A DNA stretch of 64,000 nucleotides from Caballeronia arationis (GTDB lineage: Bacteria; Pseudomonadota; Gammaproteobacteria; Burkholderiales; Burkholderiaceae). Every line of letters begins with the position of its first letter. Position 1 is the stretch's first letter. Positions 8,768 to 16,883 of the stretch are shown in pieces. Position numbers and translations under genes: made by a program. The notes beneath the pieces were generated by a model, which did no database searches, was not told the DNA's origin, and saw nothing but the letters and a program-made list of their open reading frames with translations. Location of the stretch: positions 171,183 to 235,182 of the forward strand of contig NZ_FCOG02000002.1 of NCBI RefSeq assembly GCF_001544975.2. The letters run 5' to 3'.

Positions 8768-10123
8768 TCATTTGGAAGCCTGGCGATCCGCGATACGCAT
8801 CGATTTCGGATACGTCTCGCGGGCGAGCAGCGTGGCGACGACGGTGATCAAGCCGAGCGCGCCCAGATAAAGCGCAACCGGCACGGCACTGCGATAGTGC
8901 GCGAGCAGCGCGGTGGCGATCATCGGCGAGAGGCCGCCGCCGAGCACCGATGAAATCTCCCGCCCGACGCCGAGTCCCGAGAAGCGCAGATGCACCGGCA
9001 GCATCTCGCTGATGAAGGCAGGTTGCGCGCCTTCGAGAATGCCGAGCGTGATGCTGTTGGCGAGCACGAGCGCGGCGACGATCTTCCAGTATTCGCCGGA
9101 GCCGATAAGGGCGAAGTAAGGCCATGCGACGAGCACCATCGCTATTGCGCCGGCCAGGTAGACGGGCTTGCGTCCTACCTTGTCCGTCAGGTAACCGAAG
9201 AACAAGGAGACCGGGATCATCAGCAGCATCGAGAGCGTGAGCCCACTGAGTATCCAGTTCGATTTGATGCCGAGAAACTGGCCGTATGCGATAGAGAACG
9301 CGAAGAAGAGGTACGACGCGCCGCCTTCGCCGAAACGAAGACCAAAGATGGTCGCGACTTCACGGGGGCATTGCCGCAACACTTCGATAACGGGCATGCG
9401 GCTTTCATGGCGCGTCGCCTTCACTTCAGCGAATGCGGTGCTTTCGCCCACCGAACGGCGCATCCACAATCCGAGCGCGACCAGTGCGACGCTGCAAAGG
9501 AACGGAACGCGCCAGCCCCAGCTCAGGAAGTCAACGGACGATAGATTTTGAACCAGCAGGAACGCGCCTGTCGACAGCACGAAGCCGAGCGCTGCGCCGC
9601 ACGGGCTCCAGGCCGCGAGCGCGCCGCGTCTCGACCGAGGCGCATTTTCATGAATCAGCAGGATGCTGCCGCTCCATTCGCCGCCCGCGGCAAGTCCCTG
9701 AAGGATGCGCAGCAACACCAGCAGGACGGGCGCTGCGATCCCGATCTGGTGATACGTGGGCAGCACGCCCATCAGCGCGGTGGCAGTGCCCATCGTGAGA
9801 AGCGTGAGCATCATGACGACCTTGCGGCCGTAACGATCGCCGATATGCCCGCACAGAACGCCACCGATAGGCCGGGCGATAAACCCTACGGTGAACCCGC
9901 CGAACGCGGCGATGGTCCCGGTCAGTGGATCGCTGCCGACAGGAAAGAACAGCTTGCCGAATACGAGCGCAGCGGCGGTTCCGTAGAGAAAAAAGTCGTA
10001 CCACTCGAGTATTTGTCCGAGCACGGCGGTGGTGACCGCGCGACGTACGTTGCTCGCGGAACGAACGGTTCGTTGTGATGCGAGCGGCATGCTCAGATCG
10101 GAATTCACGGCGTCAGGATTCAT
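8768..10123 (-). CDS. MFS transporter, MHS family
   Basis: 451 residues with MHS signatures TTAVLGQILEWYDFFLYGTA, GHIGDRYGRKVVMM and a GRKPVYLAGA loop. It is first in the operon that continues with the oxygenase, flavin reductase and EthD-like protein (38 bp gap), so it probably imports the pathway substrate. The ATG at 10123 is chosen over the upstream frame start because the upstream 38 residues are unconserved. A weaker copy of the putative operator lies 111 bp upstream. Confidence 0.88.
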   Translation of the reverse strand: MNPDAVNSDLSMPLASQRTVRSASNVRRAVTTAVLGQILEWYDFFLYGTAAALVFGKLFFPVGSDPLTGTIAAFGGFTVGFIARPIGGVLCGHIGDRYGRKVVMMLTLLTMGTATALMGVLPTYHQIGIAAPVLLVLLRILQGLAAGGEWSGSILLIHENAPRSRRGALAAWSPCGAALGFVLSTGAFLLVQNLSSVDFLSWGWRVPFLCSVALVALGLWMRRSVGESTAFAEVKATRHESRMPVIEVLRQCPREVATIFGLRFGEGGASYLFFAFSIAYGQFLGIKSNWILSGLTLSMLLMIPVSLFFGYLTDKVGRKPVYLAGAIAMVLVAWPYFALIGSGEYWKIVAALVLANSITLGILEGAQPAFISEMLPVHLRFSGLGVGREISSVLGGGLSPMIATALLAHYRSAVPVALYLGALGLITVVATLLARETYPKSMRIADRQASK

Positions 10124-10469
10124 GGAAGTGGGAAGCTCGAAAGTTGGATTCCCGCTTCCGATGAGCCGGAAGGAGCGGGGCGAATCACATCGACATGACA
10201 TGGGTCGAACGATATGAGCCACGCCAAGGCCGGTCAAATTCGAGCCAAAAATGCCCGATATGAATGCCGTGAATGGAGCGTGCGTGCTAAGCCTGCATGA
10301 GCGCGTGCATGGGACGTCGCATCAGCGGCGCTTATCGACGCACACGCTTTTGGCTGATTTGCAGCGTGGAATATGGGATCGCAGACTTCGACGCCAACAG
10401 ATTCCATCCCCGCAATGGCCTTTCATTGCGTCAATTCATCGAAAGACTCGTTAGAAGGAAGTTGCACGT
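10124..10469. other. Divergent intergenic region between MHS carrier and porin
   Basis: 346 bp with no credible gene. It must hold the promoters of both the minus-strand MHS-oxygenase operon and the plus-strand porin. The only pattern I recognise is the operator-like block at 10234. AAGGAAG lies eight bases before the porin start. Confidence 0.6.
10234..10270 (-). promoter_or_regulatory. Putative shared operator, copy 4 (weaker)
   Basis: TCAAATTCGAGCCAAAAATG followed by GATATGAATGCCG. It keeps TCAAATT, an A-run one base further on than in the other copies, and a degenerate version of the ATCAGTGCGG tail. It lies 111 bp upstream of the MHS gene that heads the oxygenase operon. Confidence 0.3.
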
Positions 10470-11672
10470 ATGAGACTCACCTTGAGCGCATCGCTAGCGC
10501 TGTTGGCAGTGGCAGGCACGGCCCAGGCACAGAGCGCGGTAACGATGTATGGCATCGTCGACGACGGTTTCAACTGGACCTCCAATTCCGGCGGCCACAA
10601 TCTCTACAACATGTCGAGCGGTGTCCTCCAGGCGAGCCGCTGGGGTTTGCGCGGCAATGAGGATCTCGGGAGCGGGCTTGCGGCGGTGTTCGTGCTAGAG
10701 AACGGTTTCGACCTCAACAACGGCTCGCTTGCGCAAAAGAATCGCGGAAGCACGCAAGGCCTGATGTTCGGCCGTCAGGCCTACGTGGGTCTGGCGAGCG
10801 CGTACGGCTCGGTGTTGCTCGGCCGGCAATACGATTCGGTGGTCGACTACGTCGGTCCGTTCGAATCGGGCACTCAGTGGGCCGGCTATATCGGCGCGCA
10901 TCCGGGTGACCTGGACAACCTCAACAACGCGTATCGCGTGAACAACGCCATCAAGTATGCGAGCAAGCCATATAACGGATTCAGGTTCGGTGGCGTGTAC
11001 AGCCTCGGCGGCGTGGCGGGCGAAGCTTCGCGCAACCAACTGTGGTCGCTGGGCGCGGCTTATGCGAACGGACCGCTCACGCTCGGCGTCGGTTATCTGA
11101 ACGCGCGCAATCCGAACGTCGGCTTCTTTGGTGACAACGGCGCGAGCACAGCGGCCACGGCCAGCGCGAACTTCATTTCGTCGCCGGTGTATAGCGGCTA
11201 TGCATCGGCGCGCACTTACCAGGTGATGGCGGCGGGTGCGGCTTATGTGTTCGGCGCAGCGACGGTCGGCGCGACATATTCCAACGTGCAGTTCAAGAAC
11301 CTCGGCGAAACCGTCGCTTCGGGCCCGAACCCGCGTGGCTATAGCGGCAATGCGAATTTCAACAACGCGGAAATCAACTTCAAGTATCAGCTCACGCCGG
11401 CGTTGCTACTCGGAGCGGCATTCGACTACACGAAGGGTGGCGACGTGGATTCGTCCACCGGCGTCAATCCGGGCGCGAAGTATTACCAGGGTGCGATCGG
11501 CGCGGATTATTACCTGTCCAAACGCACCGACGTTTATCTGATCGGTGTTTATCAAAAGGCGTCTGGAACCGATTCGACTGGCGCAACGGCGGTGGCGGCC
11601 ATCAACAACCTCACGCCATCGACGAGCGATCGTCAGAGCACAGTGCGCGTGGGCATCCGGCACAAGTTCTGA
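10470..11672 (+). CDS. Outer-membrane porin, OmpC/Gram-negative porin type
   Basis: 400 residues. A cleavable signal peptide (residues 1-20, ending AQA before QSAVTMYG) is followed by a porin beta-barrel. Family marks are QSAVTMYGIVDDGFNW, SRWGLRGNEDLG, GRQAYVGL, LGRQYDSV and the C-terminal strand ending in Phe (VRVGIRHKF), which is the outer-membrane insertion signal. AAGGAAG precedes the start. Burkholderia-type genomes often place such porins beside aromatic catabolic operons, and here it lies between the oxygenase operon and catBAC, suggesting diffusion of the aromatic substrate. Confidence 0.93.
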   Translation: MRLTLSASLALLAVAGTAQAQSAVTMYGIVDDGFNWTSNSGGHNLYNMSSGVLQASRWGLRGNEDLGSGLAAVFVLENGFDLNNGSLAQKNRGSTQGLMFGRQAYVGLASAYGSVLLGRQYDSVVDYVGPFESGTQWAGYIGAHPGDLDNLNNAYRVNNAIKYASKPYNGFRFGGVYSLGGVAGEASRNQLWSLGAAYANGPLTLGVGYLNARNPNVGFFGDNGASTAATASANFISSPVYSGYASARTYQVMAAGAAYVFGAATVGATYSNVQFKNLGETVASGPNPRGYSGNANFNNAEINFKYQLTPALLLGAAFDYTKGGDVDSSTGVNPGAKYYQGAIGADYYLSKRTDVYLIGVYQKASGTDSTGATAVAAINNLTPSTSDRQSTVRVGIRHKF

Positions 11673-11688
11673 AGCAGGCGAGAACGGT

Positions 11689-11732
11689 GCAAGGCTGTAT
11701 TCCGCGCGTGTTTGCGCGGAGAGCAGCCTTGC
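11689..11732 (+). terminator. Compound hairpin after the porin gene
   Basis: Outer arms GCAAGGCTG and CAGCCTTGC are perfectly complementary (9 bp) and enclose an inner stem CCGCGC/GCGCGG with loop GTGTTT. It starts 16 bp after the porin stop. There is no clear T-run, so it may act as a Rho-dependent terminator boundary or as a 3-prime stabiliser of the porin mRNA. Confidence 0.6.
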
Positions 11733-11888
11733 CGGTCGCATGCGTCGATCAATGCGATGGATGACGACGGCCATATATGATTGATTTGACCGATAAGACA
11801 GCGTCCATTAATTTTGTCGAAACGCAGGGACGCACGGTGTAGCAAGCACTTGAGCGTCCCGCATCAACGAACCCCGGAGACGCATCTC

Positions 11889-13046
11889 GTGCATGCCCCA
11901 CACGTCTCGATCGAAGCGATCGAAACCATTCTCGTCGATGTTCCGACCATCCGCCCGCATCGCCTGTCCGTGGCGACGATGAACTGCCAGACGCTCGTGC
12001 TCGTGCTCGTGCGTTGCGCGGATGGCATCGTCGGCGTCGGCGAAGGCACGACGATCGGCGGACTCGCCTATGGCGAGGAAAGCCCGGAGAGCATCAAGGT
12101 CAACATCGATACGTATTTCGCGCCCTTGCTCAAGGGCATGGACGCCACGCGTCCCGGCGCGGCGATGTCGAGGTTGCGCGATCTCTTCCAGGGCAACCGT
12201 TTCGCCAAATGCGCGGTGGAGACCGCGCTTTTCGACGCGCAGGCGCAGCGCATGAACGTGCCGCTCTCGGAACTCTTCGGCGGTCGCGTGCGCGATTCGG
12301 TCGATGTTGCATGGACGCTCGCGAGCGGCGATACGAAGCGTGATATCGAGGAAGCCGAGCAGATGCTGGAGATGAAGCGTCATCGCGTGTTCAAGCTGAA
12401 GATCGGCGCGCGTGCGCTGGCGGCGGATGTCGCGCATGTCATCGCCATCAGGCACGCGCTCAGCGATCGCGGCGAAGTGCGCGTCGACGTGAACCAGGCA
12501 TGGAGCGAATGCGACACCGTCTGGGCCGCGAAGCGCTTCGCCGATGCAGGCGTCGGCCTGATCGAGCAGCCGATCGATGCAACGAATCACGCGGGCCTGA
12601 AGCGTCTCACTGAACTGGCGCTCGTGCCCGTCATGGCCGATGAAGCGCTGCACGGTCCCGCCGATGCCTTCTCGCTGGCGAGCGCGCGCGCTGCGAATGT
12701 ATTCGCTGTGAAGATCGCGCAGTCCGGCGGGCTGGCCGGCGCGGCGAGCGTCGCGGCCATCGCGCGCGCGGCAAACATCGATCTCTATGGCGGCACGATG
12801 CTCGAAGGCGCGATCGGCACCATCGCTTCGGCGCAACTCTTCAGCACGTTCGATGAGCTCAAGTGGGGAACCGAACTGTTCGGCCCGCTGTTGTTGACCG
12901 AAGAGATCCTGACCGAACCGCTTCGCTACGAGAACTTTGCATTGCATCTGCCGCAAGGCCCGGGTCTGGGCGTCACGCTCGACTGGGAACGCATCGGGCG
13001 CTTGCGGCGCGATACGAAGCGCGGCGCGACCGTCGCAATGAATTGA
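11889..13046 (+). CDS. catB: Muconate cycloisomerase
   Basis: 385 residues, enolase superfamily, converting cis,cis-muconate to muconolactone. The N-terminal capping domain includes GVGEGTTIGGLAYGEE. The barrel carries the catalytic KxK (residues 169-171, FKLKIG), then metal ligands in VDVNQAW, LIEQP and MADEAL, and the second acid-base Lys in VKIAQSGGL. The start is a GTG at 11889 with GGAGA about nine bases upstream; no ATG in frame is near the conserved start. It is first in a catB-catA-catC operon, 42 bp before catA. No catR regulator adjoins it in the window. Confidence 0.93.
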   Translation: MHAPHVSIEAIETILVDVPTIRPHRLSVATMNCQTLVLVLVRCADGIVGVGEGTTIGGLAYGEESPESIKVNIDTYFAPLLKGMDATRPGAAMSRLRDLFQGNRFAKCAVETALFDAQAQRMNVPLSELFGGRVRDSVDVAWTLASGDTKRDIEEAEQMLEMKRHRVFKLKIGARALAADVAHVIAIRHALSDRGEVRVDVNQAWSECDTVWAAKRFADAGVGLIEQPIDATNHAGLKRLTELALVPVMADEALHGPADAFSLASARAANVFAVKIAQSGGLAGAASVAAIARAANIDLYGGTMLEGAIGTIASAQLFSTFDELKWGTELFGPLLLTEEILTEPLRYENFALHLPQGPGLGVTLDWERIGRLRRDTKRGATVAMN

Positions 13047-13088
13047 GTCGTCTTACCCCCACATACACAGATTCACGGAGACACGGAC

Positions 13089-13997
13089 ATGAACAAGCAA
13101 ACCATCGACGCGCTGCTGCAAAAGATCAACGACAGCGCGACGAGCGAAGGCAACGCCCGCACGAAAACCATCGTCAATCGCATTGTGCGCGATCTGTTTC
13201 ATACGATCGAAGATCTCGACGTCACGCCGAGCGAGTTCTGGACCGCGCTGAATTATCTCGGCGAAACGGGACAGAGCGGCGAGTTCGGTCTGATCGCGGC
13301 GGGCCTGGGCTTCGAGCATTTTCTCGATGCGCGTCTCGACGAAAAGGAAGCGAAGGCCGGTCTCGAAGGCGGCACGCCCCGAACGATCGAAGGGCCGCTC
13401 TATGTGGCGGGCGCACCCGAATCAGTGGGTCACGCGCGCCTTGACAATGGCACCGATCCCGGCGAAACGCTCGTGATGCGTGGCCGTGTGCTGAGCGATG
13501 ACGGCAAGCCGCTCGCGAATGCGCTGGTCGAGGTGTGGCACGCAAACCATCTCGGCAATTACTCGCACTTCGACAAGTCGCAGTCCGCGTTCAATCTGCG
13601 TCGCTCGATCCGCACCGACGCCGACGGCAAGTACGCTTTCACGAGCGTGGTGCCGGTGGGCTATAGCGTGCCGCCGGGCGGCAAGACGCAACAACTTCTG
13701 GATCTGCTGGGCCGTCATGGTCATCGGCCGGCGCATATCCACTTCTTCGTGTCGGCGCCGGGTTATCGCAAGCTGACGACCCAGATCAACATCGATGGCG
13801 ACCCGTATCTGTGGGACGACTTCGCGTTCGCGACGCGTGAAGGGCTCGTGCCCGAAGTGAAGAAGGCAGAAGGTGCGGAGGGCAAGCCCTACGGCGTGCA
13901 GGGCAACTTTGCGCTGATCGACTTCGACTTCACGCTCGTCAGCGAACGCAGCGACGTGCCGACGACCGAAGTGGAACGGCCGCGCGCCGCGGCCTGA
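13089..13997 (+). CDS. catA: Catechol 1,2-dioxygenase
   Basis: 302 residues, intradiol ring cleavage of catechol to cis,cis-muconate. The N-terminal helical dimerisation domain is followed by the catalytic barrel. The ferric iron ligands appear to be Tyr158 (HLGNYSHF), Tyr192 (PVGYSVPP), His216 and His218 (RPAHIHFF), with the spacing expected for the family. The nearby EGPLYVAGAP segment is also conserved. It lies between catB and catC, and receives catechol from the upstream oxygenation pathway. Confidence 0.96.
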   Translation: MNKQTIDALLQKINDSATSEGNARTKTIVNRIVRDLFHTIEDLDVTPSEFWTALNYLGETGQSGEFGLIAAGLGFEHFLDARLDEKEAKAGLEGGTPRTIEGPLYVAGAPESVGHARLDNGTDPGETLVMRGRVLSDDGKPLANALVEVWHANHLGNYSHFDKSQSAFNLRRSIRTDADGKYAFTSVVPVGYSVPPGGKTQQLLDLLGRHGHRPAHIHFFVSAPGYRKLTTQINIDGDPYLWDDFAFATREGLVPEVKKAEGAEGKPYGVQGNFALIDFDFTLVSERSDVPTTEVERPRAAA

Positions 13998-14013
13998 CCG
14001 CTACCGACCAACC

Positions 14014-14040
14014 AGCCTCCGCTTCGACTGCGGAGGCTTT
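14014..14040 (+). terminator. Hairpin with T-run between catA and catC
   Basis: A perfect 9-bp stem (AGCCTCCGC / GCGGAGGCT) with a seven-base loop, ending in CTTT. It lies 16 bp after catA and 18 bp before catC, so it looks like an intrinsic terminator or attenuator inside the operon. It could lower catC relative to catA or protect the catBA message. Confidence 0.65.
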
Positions 14041-14058
14041 CACATTCAAGGATTACCG

Positions 14059-14349
14059 ATGCTGTTTCATGTCGAGATGACGGTCATTCTGCCGCCGGAA
14101 ATGGACGCCGCGCGGGCGGCGGCGTTGAAGGAAGAGGAGAAGGCCATGTCGCAGCAGTTGCAGCGCGAGGGCGTGTGGCGGCATTTGTGGCGTATTGCGG
14201 GGCGATATGCGAACGTCAGCCTTTTCGATGTCGAAAGTCCGGCGCATCTTCACGATGTCTTGAGCCGTTTGCCGCTCTTTCCGTACATGACGATGGAAGT
14301 GACGGCCCTTTGCCGTCATGGCTCCTCGATTCGGGAGAGCGACCAGTAG
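14059..14349 (+). CDS. catC: Muconolactone delta-isomerase
   Basis: 96 residues, the full family length. It starts MLFHVEMTVILPPEMDAA and shows the characteristic GVWRHLWRIAGRYANVSLFD and LPLFPYMTMEVTAL segments. It isomerises muconolactone to beta-ketoadipate enol-lactone, the third step of the catechol branch. It is the third gene of catBAC and is preceded by a hairpin that may attenuate it. Confidence 0.96.
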   Translation: MLFHVEMTVILPPEMDAARAAALKEEEKAMSQQLQREGVWRHLWRIAGRYANVSLFDVESPAHLHDVLSRLPLFPYMTMEVTALCRHGSSIRESDQ

Positions 14350-14513
14350 CGATTCTTCGTCCAGACCGATACAAGCCGCTGGTCTGGGGCGACGCAGACT
14401 CATCAACGCCGGCCCAACACTTACCCGATGCATTGGCGTTGTGCTGACTGATTTTATCCTAGGGGAAAACCCTTATCTCTGTTACAATTGCGGCGGAAAT
14501 CAGGAAAACCGCC

Positions 14514-14717
14514 ATGCCACACCGATATTTCATCCTCGAACGAATCGCTTTCGTGCTGTTCACGCTGTCCGCAGTCGTCGACGCCACCTACATCAGCTAC
14601 GAGAAAAGTCCCAATTTCCGGGACAATCTCCAGGAAATCGTCCGCATCAGCAAGGACGTGTCCCGGCTGTACCCGGCGGCTGCCGTCGACCCGTGGATGC
14701 CGCTCGCGATCAGCTGA
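14514..14717 (+). CDS. Small unknown protein with one membrane or signal segment
   Basis: 67 residues. Residues 8-24 (ERIAFVLFTLSAVVDA) form a hydrophobic segment, followed by a short polar tail with DNLQEIVRISKDVSR. A TACAAT element (14483-14488) lies 26 bp before the start and CAGGAAAACC before the ATG could serve as ribosome binding site. I do not recognise a family. Small size makes the call uncertain. Confidence 0.4.
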   Translation: MPHRYFILERIAFVLFTLSAVVDATYISYEKSPNFRDNLQEIVRISKDVSRLYPAAAVDPWMPLAIS

Positions 14718-14918
14718 ACCGGAACGCGCTTCACCTTTCGGTGCGCGCCACTCCGGCACGCCCGCGCGCCGTTTCGGCCTGACGTTCGCTTCATCCCCGC
14801 TTCATCCCATCCGGGCACGGTCGCCCCGGCGCCGCTTCGTCCCTTCATCTGATAGCCGGTATTCACGTCGCCATCGCCTGACTGGTGCGCGCTGGCTTAT
14901 CCTTGCGGCTCGACTTCA

Positions 14919-15902
14919 GTGTCCTCACAGGCTGTCAGCCTGGCGAGCGGCGCTCTCCGCTCGGGTGCGCATCGCATGTCCGCAATTCTCCTTGCCGGTT
15001 CCGATACCAGCGAATCGCTGCGCGGCTTCGCGCGCAGTATCGGCCAGATCGTCCTGCAACGGCACGCCGCGACGGGTGCGCTGCTCGTGGCGGCCGTCTG
15101 TTCGTTCAGTCCACGTCTCGCCTGCGCGCTGCTGATCGGCGCGCTGACGGGCAATGTGATCGCCTACATCGTCGAGGACGCCGGTTCGCCCGCGATGCGC
15201 GAGGACCTCTACGGCTTCAACGGCGCGCTCGCGGCGCTCGCGGCCTTTGGATTCATCCGCGACGATTCGCAGGCGGGCGCTGTCGCCATCGTCTCGGCGA
15301 TGCTCGCCACTGGCCTGTCGTTCCGGCTCGGCCGCGCGTTGGAGCACTGGCCGCTGCCGGCGTATTCGAGTCCGGCCGTGCTCGTGACGTGGTGCTGGCT
15401 GCCGCTTTTCGCCGATGCGCCATCGGGCGCGGCTGCGGCTGCCACGGTCTCAACGGCCGCGCCGGCCTCCTGGGCGTCCGCCATCGTGGCGGGCTTCTCG
15501 CCGATCGTCTTCACCACGGGTTTCGTCGCCGGCGCGCTGATCCTCGTCGGGCTCGTCGCGGCGCAACCGGCACGGCCGGTCAGCGCGGCGTGGGCGCTCA
15601 CGGGCAGCACGCTCGGCGTCGCGCTCCACGCGCTCGCCGGAACGCCCGCCGCGGTCGTACTGAGCGGGGGCTGCGGCTTCAATGCGACACTTACGGCACT
15701 CGCCACATCAAAATTCGGCGTGAAAGGCGTGCTAGGCGGCGGCGTCGTGTGCGTGCTCGTCGAGCGCGTGGCTGCGGCGCTTGGAATTCCCGCGCTGACC
15801 GCGCCTTTTGTTCTCGCATCGTGGGCCGTGCAGGCGTTCGTCCAGCGCCTGGAGACGCCCGCCAACAATGGAGATTCGCATGTCGTTCACCCACCAGCCT
15901 GA
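14919..15902 (+). CDS. Urea-transporter-like membrane protein
   Basis: 327 residues, about ten hydrophobic segments. Two internally similar halves each carry the urea-transporter signature, DLYGFNGALAALAAFGF in the first and GGCGFNATLTALATSKFG in the second, which is diagnostic of the SLC14/UT fold. The protein forms a passive channel for urea or a small amide. The start is uncertain: GTG at 14919, or ATG at 14976 (MSAILLAG). Its 3-prime end overlaps the next gene by 23 bp, so the two are probably translated together. No urease genes are in the window, so another small polar substrate is possible. Confidence 0.8.
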   Translation: MSSQAVSLASGALRSGAHRMSAILLAGSDTSESLRGFARSIGQIVLQRHAATGALLVAAVCSFSPRLACALLIGALTGNVIAYIVEDAGSPAMREDLYGFNGALAALAAFGFIRDDSQAGAVAIVSAMLATGLSFRLGRALEHWPLPAYSSPAVLVTWCWLPLFADAPSGAAAAATVSTAAPASWASAIVAGFSPIVFTTGFVAGALILVGLVAAQPARPVSAAWALTGSTLGVALHALAGTPAAVVLSGGCGFNATLTALATSKFGVKGVLGGGVVCVLVERVAAALGIPALTAPFVLASWAVQAFVQRLETPANNGDSHVVHPPA

Positions 15903-16656
15903 GCGCCGTATCGCGGCCACCGGCGCCATGTCCGACGAAGAACGCGCGGTGCGCATCGATCTTGCCGCCGCGTATCGCCTGGTCGCGTTGAACGGCTGGG
16001 ACGATGTCGTCTACACCCACATTTCCGCGAGCGTCCCCGGCGAGGCGGGCCGTTTTCTGATCAACCCGTTCGGTCTCGCGTTCGACGAGGTCTCTGCATC
16101 GAACCTCGTGAAGATCGACATCGACGGCAACGTGATCGGCGATAGCGAGCATCCCGTCAACGCGACCGGCTTCGCGCTGCACGGCGCGGTGCACCGCGCG
16201 CGCGAAGACGCGATGTGCGTGATGCATCTGCACGTCGCGCAGGCGATCGCGGTGTCGGCGCAACCGGCGGGTCTCTTGCCCGCTTCGCAGCACGCGATGC
16301 GCTTTCACGGCCATCTCGCGTATCACGATTACGAAGGCCTTGCGTTCACGCCGGACGAAGGCGGGCGGCTCGTCGCGAGTCTCGCGGACAAGCGCGCGAT
16401 GCTCCTGCGCAATCACGGGCCGCTGACGCTCGGCAGGACGATCGCCGAGGCTTATGTGCTGATGGACATGCTCATCAAGGCATGCGACATTCAATTGCGC
16501 GCGCTTGCGGGCCAGACGCGGCTGGAAGTGCCTGCGGACGCGGTTGTCGAGCGCACGGCGCGCCAGCTTCACGATAACGACGCCATCGAAGGCGGCCTCG
16601 AATGGCCGGCACTGCTGCGCAAGCTCGATCGCATCGATCCTTCTTATCGCGACTGA
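15880..16656 (+). CDS. Class II aldolase/adducin family protein
   Basis: 258 residues. Family marks are RIDLAAAYRLVALNGWDD, HISASVPG, the zinc-binding HxH in VMHLHVAQA and the later LLRNHGPLTLG with the third histidine. The ATG at 15880 follows TGGAG at good spacing and lies inside the preceding gene. The family includes fuculose-phosphate aldolase, ribulose-phosphate epimerases and decarboxylases; this sequence belongs to the broad group usually left as class II aldolase without a known substrate. Its operon partners are a urea-transporter-like protein and a tautomerase. Confidence 0.88.
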   Translation: MSFTHQPERRIAATGAMSDEERAVRIDLAAAYRLVALNGWDDVVYTHISASVPGEAGRFLINPFGLAFDEVSASNLVKIDIDGNVIGDSEHPVNATGFALHGAVHRAREDAMCVMHLHVAQAIAVSAQPAGLLPASQHAMRFHGHLAYHDYEGLAFTPDEGGRLVASLADKRAMLLRNHGPLTLGRTIAEAYVLMDMLIKACDIQLRALAGQTRLEVPADAVVERTARQLHDNDAIEGGLEWPALLRKLDRIDPSYRD

Positions 16657-16682
16657 TTTCTCAACCCTCAACGACTGACATC

Positions 16683-16868
16683 ATGCCGACTTTCAACATC
16701 CAGCTTTTCGAAGGCAGAACGCTCGAAGAAAAACGCAAGTTCGTCGAAGCGATCACGCGCACGACCTGCGAAACGCTCGGCTGCACGCCGGGTTCGGTGG
16801 ACATCATCCTGACCGACGTGAAGCGCGAGAACTGGGCGACGGCGGGCAAGCTCTGGTCCGACGAGTAA
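16683..16868 (+). CDS. 4-oxalocrotonate tautomerase family protein
   Basis: 61 residues, the typical tautomerase length. Pro follows the initiator Met (MPTFNIQLFEGRTLEEKR), giving the catalytic N-terminal proline, and Arg occurs at the position equivalent to 4-OT Arg11. The C-terminus has DVKRENWATAGKLWSDE. It lies 26 bp after the aldolase. A tautomerase-family protein is reported among accessory genes of indole-3-acetate degradation in Paraburkholderia, but here it travels with the aldolase, so its substrate is open. Confidence 0.9.
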   Translation: MPTFNIQLFEGRTLEEKRKFVEAITRTTCETLGCTPGSVDIILTDVKRENWATAGKLWSDE

Positions 16869-16883
16869 GCGCAGCAAGCCGCT

